Of a stretch of DNA of 29,451 nt, positions 23,901 to 29,451 are shown piece by piece. The translations under genes and the position numbers were made by a program. The notes below the pieces were generated by a model. It was given only the letters and a program-made list of their open reading frames with translations. It had not been told where the DNA came from and made no database searches. Source of the stretch: CAZRDB01 sp964598695. Its GTDB lineage: Bacteria; Armatimonadota; Zipacnadia; UBA1398. Location of the stretch: positions 1-29,451 of the forward strand of contig CAZRDB010000044.1 in the NCBI GenBank assembly GCA_964598695.1. Direction: 5' to 3'. Each line of letters starts with the position of its first letter. Position 1 is the first letter of the stretch.

Positions 23901-24080
23901 GAGGTCGAGGTGGTGCTCACCCGTCGGAACACCTTCGGCCCGCTCCATCAGGTCCCGCTGCGCGCCTCGGGCTACGGCCCCGGCAACTTCCTCACGGAGG
24001 GCGCCGGCTGGTCCGATGCCTACATGCTCTACCCGAGCGGCCTGCTCGAGCCGCCTGTGCTCCGGGTGGTGAGGGAGTAG
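20976..24080 (+). CDS. GH106-like alpha-L-rhamnosidase-related glycoside hydrolase
   Basis: 1034 aa, cytoplasmic (no signal peptide). The ATG at 20976 has GGAGAGG about eight bases upstream; the open frame extends further 5' without homology. The N-terminal FANPGPAWRGKPFWSWNG and the segment LLRQVHVMKQMGLGGYFMHSR match the opening of GH106-type rhamnosidases. The catalytic TIM barrel shows a candidate acid Glu220 in LGIFTDEPH and a second Glu372 in LLSELYG, followed by GDWQALFGINLRCHHLSWYTMAG. The C-terminal half (from about 700) holds beta-sandwich domains including a galactose-binding-like one. It should remove terminal sugars, perhaps L-rhamnose, from imported oligosaccharides. Rhamnosidase activity is inferred from pattern only; assignment to a related uncharacterised family is possible. 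It is divergent from the MNT/HEPN unit. Confidence 0.82.
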   Translation: MAHDDALVGEFANPGPAWRGKPFWSWNGRLEEEELLRQVHVMKQMGLGGYFMHSRTGLVTEYLGDEWFALTNACADEGAREGMEAWLYDEDRWPSGTAGGLVTANPAHRARFLSAYETPAAEFAWDDGMLAAFAAKLDGVDVTDCVRLAPGQAPAETAGRTVLSFRVEVIPESSFYNGNTDVDRLSRPATEEFLRLTHEQYRARCGERLGSSILGIFTDEPHRQHLMTGFGSSHPNVARMIPWTERLPEEFRARFGYDLIDRLPEVFYRPDGRPLSQVKWHYVELLQELFLENFAQPIYDWCERNKMMLTGHVLHEDSLTCQVAMHGSLMRFYELMHVPGVDVLTEGNRAYWIAKQLQSAARQLGQKWLLSELYGCTGWQMSFESHKAVGDWQALFGINLRCHHLSWYTMAGEAKRDYPASILHQSAWWRDYHHVETYFARLGLLLSQGAPCCDVLVLSPVESLWAQIRVGWASGLSALDPRIQELERAYAELFHALAGAQIDFDYADEEMLGRLGAVERDEGGQPVLRVGQARYRSVVVGMMDTIRSSSVALLEEFRAAGGQVLFSPEAPAHVDAVPSEAAQQLAARSTVLPWTQEALVDALEPILARSIEILDPATGRRLTGVFCQIRQAGGRTIVVALNTDPEHAAPDALVRLEATGTLTEWNCLTGERFRVPSEALGGHIEFRTNFPASGERVWVIEPGGAGELPLLPAHTEVRRETLAGPFDYTLDEPNLCVLDWARWRLDGGEWQPAAEILKVDAAVRRTLGLPLRGGEMVQPWYRLKHLPAAAVKGALTLGFAFEVETLPEGATTLCLEAPESFSVTLNGVTLTHGPDDGWWVDVAFRRLTVPEGALRVGANELLLTCAFHEGIDLEAAYLLGCFGVRLDGTRKTLTAPPERLEARCLTTQGLPFYTGGVTYRVAVPSAPAAGERYLLETPGFEGACVKVRGAGRERIIPWQPYMADVTDLLGPEGALEVEVVLTRRNTFGPLHQVPLRASGYGPGNFLTEGAGWSDAYMLYPSGLLEPPVLRVVRE

Positions 24081-24103
24081 GCCGGGACCTCCGGGACCCG
24101 GCC
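24080..24103 (+). terminator. Terminator-like hairpin at the end of the GH106-like gene
   Basis: GGCCGGG (starting with the last base of the stop codon) pairs with CCCGGCC across a 10-base loop (7 bp). It lies just before the tRNA promoter. No T-run, so it may need Rho or act as an RNA-end stabiliser. Confidence 0.45.
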
Positions 24104-24117
24104 ACCGCACGCACCCT

Positions 24118-24146
24118 TTGCCCAAACGGCCCGGTGCCACTAGAAT
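24118..24146 (+). promoter_or_regulatory. Sigma-70-like promoter of the tRNA gene
   Basis: TTGCCC (24118-24123), 17-base spacer, TAGAAT (24141-24146; five of six to TATAAT). The predicted transcription start near 24153 leaves a leader of about 37 bases before the tRNA. Confidence 0.6.
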
Positions 24147-24224
24147 CGGTGGTTGGGCCCGGCGGTCGGCCGGGCGCGCGTCTCTGGGCGGGCCCATAGC
24201 TCAGCGGTCAGAGCTGCCGGCTCA

Positions 24225-24336
24225 TAACCGGTCGGTCCCTGTTACAAAACAAGTTGGCCCCACAAAACCCCCCCCGGGCCCCAAGCTTTGGGCATTTGGG
24301 GGGCCCCCCCGCAAAACCGGCGAACCCCAACGGCAA
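24225..24336 (+). other. Corrupted duplicate of 24347-24459 (probable contig-end error)
   Basis: These 112 bases align to 24347-24459 with a single one-base gap. The first 16 bases differ at one position; the next 96 align without gaps at about 61 identities by hand count. The mismatches mostly extend the previous base into runs of A, C, T or G, as expected of low-quality read ends. It should not be read as sequence of biological origin. Confidence 0.8.
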
Positions 24337-24346
24337 NNNNNNNNNN
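24337..24346. other. Scaffold gap (10 Ns)
   Basis: Ten Ns join two contigs. Because the sequences on either side overlap, the true gap length is probably negative and the window is about 120 bases too long here. Confidence 0.95.
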
Positions 24347-24483
24347 TAACCGATCGGTCCCTGGTTCGAATCCAGGTGGGCCCACCACAACCGCGCCCGG
24401 GCCCGAGCGTCTGGGCGAGGTGGCTGCGCGACGGCAGAGCCGGGCGTCGCCAACGGGAACAACGAGGTCGCTGGGGTGCGTCG

Positions 24484-26376
24484 ATGAACCTGCTCAACCC
24501 GATGGGCCTGCTGGCGCTGCTGACCATCCCGCCCGTAGTCGTCCTCTACCTGCTCAAGCTCAAGCGCCTCGAGATGAAGGTCCCCTCGATCCTGCTGTGG
24601 CACGCGTTCACGCAGGACATGCAGGCCAGCCACCCGTTCCAGAAGCTCCGGTTCAGCATCCTGCTGCTGCTGCAGATCCTGATCCTGACGTTCGCCGCAC
24701 TCGCCCTCGCGCGGCCCTACTACCAGACCCGAACCCCCGAGGGCCGCAGCGTCGCCCTGATCCTCGACGGCAGCCTCTCGATGCAGGCGACCGACGTCGA
24801 CCCGTCGCGCTTCGAGAGGGCCCGTGCCGAGGCGCTCGCCATCGCGCGCGCGCTCGAGCCCACCGACGAGATGATGGCCGTCCTTGCCGCCGGCCACACC
24901 CAGGTCCTCACGAGCTTCACGCGTGACGCGGCCGCCCTCGAGCAGGCCATCGCCGAGGCACGGCCCGACGACTGCCGTTCGAACCTCCGCGAGGCGTTCG
25001 CGCTCACGATGAGCCTCGCGCGCGAGAAGCGGAACACCGAGGTCTTCCTCGTGAGCGACGGCGCACCGCCTCCCGAGCTGGATATCCCCGTGCCCGAGGG
25101 CGTGAAGGTCCACTACGTGCCGATCGGGGAGCGGTGCCGCAACATCGCAATCACCGCGCTCAACGTCCGCGAGACCTACGGCCGCGACGCGCGCTACCAG
25201 CTCTTCGTCGGCGTGCGCAACTACGGCGACGAGAACGTCGACTGCCAGGTCGAGATCTCGCGCGACGGCGAGCTGCGGAACGTCGAGACCCTGCACATCC
25301 CGCCCAAGGAGCAGGTCGGCCACCTCGTCGAGCAGTCGAGCCAGGCCGGTGGGCTGATCGAGGCGCGGATCGACGCCGAGGACGACCTGCCGGCCGACAA
25401 CGTCGCGCGTAGCGTCTTCCAGGAGCGAGCCCGCAAGCGCGTCCTGCTCGTCACCGAGGGCAACCAGTGGCTGGAGCGCATCTGCAGCATCGACCCGACC
25501 ATCGAGGCCCGCGTGCTGCCGCCCTCGCAGTACGACCCGGCGGCCGAGGATGCCGATGCATTCGACGTCACGGTGTTCGACCGTTGGGCGCCCGAGCCCC
25601 TGCCCCGACGAAGCTGCCTCCTGATCGCCGCCGCGCCCTCGGGCGGCCCCGTCCGCAACCTCGATGCGGTGCAGGAGAGCCCCACGATCCTCGATTGGGA
25701 TCGCAAGAGTCCCCTGTTCCAGTACGTCGACCTCGGCCCCGTCGGAGTCTCTCGCATGATGAGCGTCAAGGTCGAGCCGTGGGCCCGCGCGCTCGTCGAC
25801 ACGCAGGTCGGACCGCTGATGGTCGCCGGCGAGACCGAGGACGTCCGCTGTCTGTTCCTCGGCTTCGACCTGAAGGACTCCAACTTCCCCGTCCGGATCG
25901 CGTTCCCGATCTTCATGCGCAACGCGCTCCAGTGGCTCGCCGCCGACCCCGCCGGAACCGAGGCCCAGAGCTACCCCACCGGCTCCCCGATCCGCATTCG
26001 GCTCCCGCTGGGGACCGACGAGGTCACGGTCACGCCGCCCGACGGCGTCGCCTACAAGGTCCCGGTGCGTACCGAGACGAACGCCCCGGACGAGGAGCGC
26101 GCCGCCTTCGAGACGCTCACCTACGACGGTACGGGCGCGGCCGGCGTCTACCGGTTCGCCGTCGGGGACCAGGTCGTACAGAGCGCGGCGTTCAACGCCT
26201 GCGATCCGGCCGAGTCGGACCTGACCCCCAGCGAGACGATCGCGCTTGCCGAGGGCAAGGAGGCCGAGACCGGCGGCTATGTGCGCTCCACCCGCGAGCT
26301 GTGGCGCTGGTTCGTCTCCGCCGCGCTCCTGCTGCTGTCGATCGAATGGCTGGTCTTCCATCGCCGGATCGGCTGA
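24484..26376 (+). CDS. BatA-type membrane-anchored von Willebrand factor A protein
   Basis: 630 aa. It starts with the BatA N-terminal membrane region (MNLLNPMGLLALLTIPPVVVLYLLKLKR, then a second segment near 57-78 ending ALARPYY). A vWA domain follows with the metal-ion-dependent adhesion motif DGSLS (95-99), a later Thr/Ser site in CRSNLREA, and VFLVSDG. A C-terminal membrane helix (about 606-624) ends in a short basic cytoplasmic tail. BatA-like proteins are thought to work with MoxR AAA+ ATPases in envelope assembly or stress, but no moxR or DUF58 gene is adjacent here. The ATG at 24484 has only a weak upstream GGGGTG; the open frame running further upstream crosses the tRNA and the N gap and is not coding. 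It is probably cotranscribed with the next small gene. Confidence 0.87.
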   Translation: MNLLNPMGLLALLTIPPVVVLYLLKLKRLEMKVPSILLWHAFTQDMQASHPFQKLRFSILLLLQILILTFAALALARPYYQTRTPEGRSVALILDGSLSMQATDVDPSRFERARAEALAIARALEPTDEMMAVLAAGHTQVLTSFTRDAAALEQAIAEARPDDCRSNLREAFALTMSLAREKRNTEVFLVSDGAPPPELDIPVPEGVKVHYVPIGERCRNIAITALNVRETYGRDARYQLFVGVRNYGDENVDCQVEISRDGELRNVETLHIPPKEQVGHLVEQSSQAGGLIEARIDAEDDLPADNVARSVFQERARKRVLLVTEGNQWLERICSIDPTIEARVLPPSQYDPAAEDADAFDVTVFDRWAPEPLPRRSCLLIAAAPSGGPVRNLDAVQESPTILDWDRKSPLFQYVDLGPVGVSRMMSVKVEPWARALVDTQVGPLMVAGETEDVRCLFLGFDLKDSNFPVRIAFPIFMRNALQWLAADPAGTEAQSYPTGSPIRIRLPLGTDEVTVTPPDGVAYKVPVRTETNAPDEERAAFETLTYDGTGAAGVYRFAVGDQVVQSAAFNACDPAESDLTPSETIALAEGKEAETGGYVRSTRELWRWFVSAALLLLSIEWLVFHRRIG

Positions 26377-26406
26377 CCCCGCCCACGAGGGCACCAAGGA
26401 GGACCC

Positions 26407-26751
26407 GTGCGCCCGCTCCAGACCCGACAGACCGAGGCCCCTTCGCCCTTCCGGCTGACCCTGCTCGACGTCTTCCTGCTCGCCGCGGCCGTCGGCTGCC
26501 TCATCGCGATCGTCGTGCCCGACCGCGCCAACCAACTCCTCAAGGCCGCGCTCGCCTTCTGGGGCGGCGCCTGCATCGCGGGGGTGGGCGTGAACATCGC
26601 GCTCCGGGCCGCGCTCGAGGCCACGGCCCTGCGCCGCCGGATGCGCCACCTCGAGGACCAGCTCGACGACATGCGCCGCGACGTCGCCCGCGCCCTGCAC
26701 GCCGTCGGCGAGAGCCCCCCGGAGCCGCCGCGCCGCCCCGCCGAGCGCTAG
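26407..26751 (+). CDS. Small membrane protein with C-terminal coiled coil
   Basis: 114 aa; GTG start with AAGGAGG four bases upstream. Two membrane helices (about 19-38 and 45-66) precede a charged helix LRRRMRHLEDQLDDMRRDVARALHAVG (75-101) predicted to form a coiled coil, then a Pro-rich tail. I do not recognise the family. It follows the BatA-type gene by 30 bases, with a small GCCC/GGGC hairpin between, and is likely its partner. It might be an anchor or assembly factor for the vWA protein, which is inference. It ends six bases before the stop of the convergent gene. Confidence 0.75.
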   Translation: MRPLQTRQTEAPSPFRLTLLDVFLLAAAVGCLIAIVVPDRANQLLKAALAFWGGACIAGVGVNIALRAALEATALRRRMRHLEDQLDDMRRDVARALHAVGESPPEPPRRPAER

Positions 26752-26757
26752 GGTGGG

Positions 26758-27606
26758 CTACTCAGGCCCCCGACAGACGAGCCCGGGCGCGACGATGAGG
26801 ACCCCATCGAGCACCTCGAAGCTCCAGGCGAGCCGGGCCCGCTCGAGCTGCGCCGCCGCCGAGGCCGATAGAGCGAGGTCCAGATGCTCCTCCCCCGCCG
26901 CGGCGGCCGTGAGTTCGAAGGCCGACTGCCCGTCGGCCAGCGCCTCGAGCGCCTCCTCCCGCGTCCGGAAGTAGCGGAACGGGACCCCTCCACGTCGGAG
27001 GGCCGGCACCGGGTCGTCGAGCACCGACCGGCCGTCGGGTAGCGCGATGCCGGGCAGCAGGGCGGGCCGCAGTTCCTGATCCTCGGGGAGGACGAGCACG
27101 ATCGCCGGGGCGGGACGCTCGGGCGCCCGGCGCTCCGGCCCCTCCCGCGCAACGAGCCCCGCGGCCAGCGCCAGCAGCCCTTCCTCCCCCGCCAGCTCCA
27201 GCCGCGCGACGGCCGTCAGCGTACCGTCAGGCTCCCGCCACTCCCCAACGATCGCGGCGCGGCCAGCCGCCGCCCGGACGGCGTCGCGGCGCTCGACGGG
27301 GAGGTCGCCCAGCCGCACGCCTTCGCGCACGGGGAGCGAGAGGAGGACTGCCTCGAGCGCGGCAAGGGCCCGCCGACGGGCCTCCGTCGCGGCCCGGATC
27401 GCCGGATCCGCCTCGGCGCGGTCCGAGCGGCCGGCCGCCTCGACGAGGCCCTCGCCGAGATCCCAAACGCCGGCCGGCGCCACCGGGACCAGGAGATCGG
27501 AGACGCGGACCGTCGCCTCCTGCGCGCCCCACGCGCACCAGATCGGCAGTACGCAAAGAGCGGCCGCGATCGCGGCCGCTCTCGGGGGTTGTGCGGTGAG
27601 GCTCAT
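26758..27606 (-). CDS. Exported protein with LPP20-like domain
   Basis: 282 aa. A signal peptide (RAAAIAAALCVLPIWCAWGA, cleavage near residue 28) is clear. Residues about 68-140 follow the LPP20/FlgT-N pattern: AIRAATEARRRALAALEAVLLSL, then a Val-rich turn, and AAIVGEWREPDGTLTAVARLEL, where these proteins have a helix of Ala/Arg repeats followed by a strand pair with Asp-Gly-Thr. The C-terminal 120 residues are not recognised. LPP20-like proteins are outer-surface or periplasmic; function unknown. The gene lies 15 bases after secG and should be cotranscribed with it. A 26-base perfect palindrome lies in its signal-peptide coding region. The SD is weak and lies in a 5-bp hairpin (27607-27619) next to the ATG. 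Confidence 0.72.
   Translation of the reverse strand: MSLTAQPPRAAAIAAALCVLPIWCAWGAQEATVRVSDLLVPVAPAGVWDLGEGLVEAAGRSDRAEADPAIRAATEARRRALAALEAVLLSLPVREGVRLGDLPVERRDAVRAAAGRAAIVGEWREPDGTLTAVARLELAGEEGLLALAAGLVAREGPERRAPERPAPAIVLVLPEDQELRPALLPGIALPDGRSVLDDPVPALRRGGVPFRYFRTREEALEALADGQSAFELTAAAAGEEHLDLALSASAAAQLERARLAWSFEVLDGVLIVAPGLVCRGPE
27557..27582. repeat. 26-base perfect palindrome in the signal-peptide coding region
   Basis: AGAGCGGCCGCGA (27557-27569) is followed directly by its exact reverse complement (27570-27582). On the minus strand it encodes Arg-Ala-Ala-Ala-Ile-Ala-Ala-Ala of the exported protein and is followed by TTT... upstream of nothing terminator-like on the plus side. As RNA it would form an 11-bp GC-rich stem with loop GATC, 25 to 50 bases after the start codon. 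Confidence 0.85.
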
Positions 27607-27621
27607 GGGCGCACCGCCCTG

Positions 27622-27873
27622 TCAGACCCGGAAGTGCTCCCAGCAGTAGGCGAGAAACACGCAGACGATGATCCACGTGATGCTGGCGTAGCGCGTGATC
27701 CGCGCAAGGAACTCATCCTGCCGGCTGCCGCGGAACGAGCTACTGGACCCGCCCCCGATCGTGCCGGAGAGCCCCTCGCTCTTGGTCTGCTGGGCGGCCA
27801 CACAGAAGATGATCACGAAGGCCAGCAGGCACTCGATGATGACCAGGGCGACCGTGATGGGGTGCAGGTTCAT
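27622..27873 (-). CDS. secG: Preprotein translocase subunit SecG
   Basis: 83 aa, the usual length of SecG. Two membrane helices (about 8-28 and 62-78) are joined by a cytoplasmic loop with the family pattern VAAQQTKSEGLSGTIGGG-SSSS-FRGSRQDEFLARIT. SecG associates with SecYE and assists SecA-driven export. The SD AAGGAG lies about 11 bases upstream of the ATG, with the palindrome CTGTCGACAG (27875-27884) between. A promoter (TTGCGG, 17 bases, TATAAT) lies directly upstream. The downstream gene is an exported LPP20-like protein; mrdA is divergent. Confidence 0.95.
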   Translation of the reverse strand: MNLHPITVALVIIECLLAFVIIFCVAAQQTKSEGLSGTIGGGSSSSFRGSRQDEFLARITRYASITWIIVCVFLAYCWEHFRV

Positions 27874-27908
27874 TCTGTCGACAGCTCCTTCTGCGTCGGT
27901 GCAGGCGC

Positions 27909-27937
27909 ATTATACGGGCCGTCCCTCGCTGCCGCAA
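27909..27937 (-). promoter_or_regulatory. Sigma-70-like promoter of secG
   Basis: Minus strand: -35 TTGCGG (27932-27937), 17-base spacer, perfect -10 TATAAT (27909-27914). The transcript would begin near 27902, about 29 bases before the secG ATG. It is the only AT-rich block in this stretch. Confidence 0.7.
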
Positions 27938-27960
27938 GGCGTCCCGGCCGGCCCGGCAGC

Positions 27961-27988
27961 TTGACGGGGCCCCTCCAGACGCTACCAT
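27961..27988 (+). promoter_or_regulatory. Sigma-70-like promoter of mrdA
   Basis: TTGACG (27961-27966), 16-base spacer, TACCAT (27983-27988; four of six). The start point near 27995 lies after the in-frame ATG at 27987 and before the ATG at 28017, which supports 28017 as the translation start. Confidence 0.45.
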
Positions 27989-28016
27989 GAAACCCGGATG
28001 GGGGCAGGGAGGCTCC

Positions 28017-29451
28017 ATGAGCACGGTCGCCCAACCCAACAGCTCTTGGCGAGAGCAGCGCGTGCGCTTCGCGCGCTGGGCGATCCTGTGCGCGTTCGGC
28101 GCCGTGATCGCCAAGCTGTGGACCATGCAGGTGCTCCAGGTCGACCAGTGGACCGAGGAGAGCCTCCGAGCGCTGACGACCAACAGCTCGATCCCCGCGG
28201 CACGCGGATCGATCCTCGACCGCAACGGCGAGGTTCTCGTGTCGAACGAGGCCCAGTGGACCGCGTGCGTCACGCTCGAGGACACCGAGGGCTACCGCGA
28301 CAACCCGGCGCCGTGGAGCGTCCGGCCGGCCGCAGGCGCCGAGGCCAAGGCGAGTTCCGCGCGCCTCAAGGAGCCCCCGGAGGCGATCGTCCGCATCTGC
28401 AAGACGCTCGCGACGCTCATCAACGCGAGCCCGGAGCGCACGGGGCCGAAGCCCGCCAAGAAGCCGGTCGACTGGGAAGACCGGCTCCGCATGCTCAACG
28501 AGTACTCCTACGCGCCGCACAAGGCGGCCCCCTTCGCCGCCGACCTCGACCACGGCACCGTCATGCGGATCATGGAGCAGCTCCCCGCGATGAAGGGCGT
28601 CACCGTCGTCCGCCAGTTCCGCCGACGGTACAACCACCCGCAGGGCTGCAGCGCCTTCCACGTGCTCGGCTACGTCCAGCGGATCACCAAGGAGAACGCC
28701 TACCTCTTCAAGCAGGGCTACGAGCCGGCCGACGTGCTCGGCAACGGGGGCGTCGAGGGCCACTACGAGCCGACCCTGCGCGGCACGAAGGGGCGCGAGA
28801 TCAGCACGCCGGACAGTCCGCGCAAGCTCGATCCGCCCCCCAAGCCCGGCAGTGACCTGACCCTCTCGATCGACGCCAGGCTCCAGGCCGCCGCCGAGCG
28901 CGCGCTGGCCCGCTGCGTCGAGGAGCGCGGCGGCGACTCCGGCGCGGCCATTGCCATGGACCCTCAATCGGGCGAGGTCTACGCGATGGCCAGCTACCCC
29001 GAGTTCCGCAGCGAGTGGTTCACGCCCGACGCGCCGGCCGGGTCGAGCAAGGAGATCGAGCGGATCTCGCAGCAGCGGGGCGTCGTCGAGAAGAAGCCGG
29101 GCGGCCGCCACCCCTGGACCAACCAGGCCATCGGCTCCCAGCGCGCGCCGGCCTCGACGTTCAAGTTCGTGACCCTCACCGCCGCGATCGAGGAGGGCGT
29201 GCTCGACCCGGAGCACGAGGGCGTGAACTGCGAGGGCAAGACCACCCTCGGCTCCACCCCCAAGTGGTGCTGGGTGAAGACCGGCCACGGCTGGGTCAAC
29301 ACCATCACGGCGATCGTCGAGTCGTGCAACATCTTCTTCTACCGAATGGGCGCACGGCTCGGCGAGGAGCGGCTCGTCCGCTGGACCCGCAACTTCGGCT
29401 TCGGCGAGAAGACCGGGATCGATCTCCCGTACGAGGGCAAGGGCGTCGTCG
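28017..29451 (+). CDS. mrdA: Penicillin-binding protein 2 (PBP2), 5' part; runs off the window
   Basis: 478 codons are present; no stop before the window end. The ATG at 28017 has AGGGAGG 4-5 bases upstream; an ATG at 27987 is in frame but less supported. One N-terminal membrane helix (about 21-38) is followed by the class B PBP dimerisation domain (RGSILDRNGEVL, 63-74; HVLGYVQRIT; GVEGHYEPTLRGTKG) and the transpeptidase domain: LTLSIDARLQ, the SxxK motif S380-T-F-K383, WVKTGHGWVNTI resembling E. coli PBP2 around its GHG, and the SxN motif S436-C-N438. The final KTG lies beyond the window. The protein cross-links peptidoglycan during cell elongation with RodA. The usual PPGST lead-in reads APAST here. 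Divergent from secG. Confidence 0.93.
   Translation, partial: MSTVAQPNSSWREQRVRFARWAILCAFGAVIAKLWTMQVLQVDQWTEESLRALTTNSSIPAARGSILDRNGEVLVSNEAQWTACVTLEDTEGYRDNPAPWSVRPAAGAEAKASSARLKEPPEAIVRICKTLATLINASPERTGPKPAKKPVDWEDRLRMLNEYSYAPHKAAPFAADLDHGTVMRIMEQLPAMKGVTVVRQFRRRYNHPQGCSAFHVLGYVQRITKENAYLFKQGYEPADVLGNGGVEGHYEPTLRGTKGREISTPDSPRKLDPPPKPGSDLTLSIDARLQAAAERALARCVEERGGDSGAAIAMDPQSGEVYAMASYPEFRSEWFTPDAPAGSSKEIERISQQRGVVEKKPGGRHPWTNQAIGSQRAPASTFKFVTLTAAIEEGVLDPEHEGVNCEGKTTLGSTPKWCWVKTGHGWVNTITAIVESCNIFFYRMGARLGEERLVRWTRNFGFGEKTGIDLPYEGKGVV

Larger units (their letters stand above)
24190..24387 (+). tRNA. tRNA with CAT anticodon (Ile2 or elongator Met), interrupted by an assembly artefact
   Basis: The 5' part (from 24190) has acceptor strand GGGCCCA, the D arm, anticodon stem GCCGG/CCGGT and loop CTCATAA with anticodon CAT at 24223-24225. 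The 3' part (to 24387) has variable loop, T arm CCTGG-TTCGAAT-CCAGG, acceptor strand TGGGCCC, discriminator A and an encoded CCA. Between them lie a corrupted stretch and 10 Ns. Removing these gives a normal 76-base-class tRNA. It is not initiator Met, because G1 pairs with C72. C4-G69 and C5-G68, which the lysidine synthetase TilS reads, are present and favour tRNA-Ile2 (lysidine-modified, reading ATA), but elongator Met is not excluded. One base in the anticodon stem differs between the two contig ends (CCGGT versus CCGAT). Confidence 0.8.

Noticed and set aside
24241..24336. Possible insertion element or decayed second tRNA inside the tRNA gene
   Set aside because: The segment aligns base by base to the sequence after the Ns and shows run-type errors, so a read-quality artefact is the simpler explanation.
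24118..24483. N-terminal extension of the vWA protein through the tRNA and the Ns
   Set aside because: It would translate the tRNA gene and a gap. The membrane region of BatA proteins begins exactly at the ATG at 24484.
24208..26700. Minus-strand open frame of 830 codons across the vWA gene, the N gap and the tRNA
   Set aside because: It runs through the Ns and a tRNA and is antisense to a clear BatA/vWA protein.
27870..29288. Minus-strand open frame of 472 codons opposite mrdA
   Set aside because: The plus strand encodes PBP2 with SxxK and SxN motifs; the antisense frame has no domain.
1..29451. CRISPR array, insertion sequence, prophage or rRNA
   Set aside because: No regularly spaced direct repeats, no transposase or integrase, no phage structural genes and no rRNA were seen on either strand.

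Overview
The window is a GC-rich (about 70% by eye), densely packed bacterial chromosome segment. It has strong Shine-Dalgarno (SD) sequences and frequent GTG starts. A 10-N scaffold gap with a corrupted contig end indicates a draft, probably metagenome-derived, assembly. The gene set is typical of uncultured bacteria rich in glycoside hydrolases and FAD-dependent oxidoreductases, such as Armatimonadota, Hydrogenedentota or the PVC group. It includes a GH106-like enzyme, a glycan-related multidomain secreted protein, UPF0309-type SIS proteins, a BadF/NAGK-like kinase, a PF12831 oxidoreductase, tandem DUF4139 proteins, a sulfatase-like remnant and a BatA/vWA protein. The phylum assignment is a guess; there is no marker gene that settles it.

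Layout. Minus strand, 12160 down to 47: nine tightly spaced genes that look like one transcription unit. In order of transcription they are a FAD-dependent oxidoreductase, a BadF/NAGK-like kinase, two paralogous SIS proteins, a cyclic-nucleotide-binding protein, a radical SAM protein, a secreted type B carboxylesterase, a membrane protein fusing a catalytically degenerate MraY/WecA-like domain to a WecG/TagA glycosyltransferase, and a large secreted protein with a TIM-barrel-like core and a C-terminal carbohydrate-binding-like domain. The theme is sugar-phosphate handling and surface glycan or lipid metabolism. Plus strand, 12355-15256: two tandem exported DUF4139 paralogues. Plus strand, 15473-17431: a large protein of unknown function with a possible GT-A-type Asp-x-Asp motif, whose 3' end overlaps a convergent gene by 38 bases.

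Minus strand, 20817 down to 17394: a five-gene unit led by an HTH-nucleotidyltransferase (MNT)/HEPN toxin-antitoxin-like pair with a clear autoregulatory-looking promoter and operator. It is followed by a glycerophosphodiester phosphodiesterase, a Tat-exported sulfatase-like protein stripped of its catalytic segments, and an exported protein of unknown function. Plus strand, 20976-24080: a cytoplasmic GH106-like glycosidase. It is followed by a promoter and a tRNA with a CAT anticodon, which is split in this sequence by a spurious near-duplicate and Ns.

Plus strand, 24484-26751: a BatA-type von Willebrand factor protein and a small membrane protein with a coiled coil. Minus strand, 27873 down to 26758: secG and an exported LPP20-like protein. 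Divergent from secG is the 5' part of mrdA (PBP2), which runs off the window end. Housekeeping functions (protein export, cell elongation) therefore sit at the right edge and accessory glycan functions on the left. Short GC-rich hairpins sit directly at or after many stop codons across the window.
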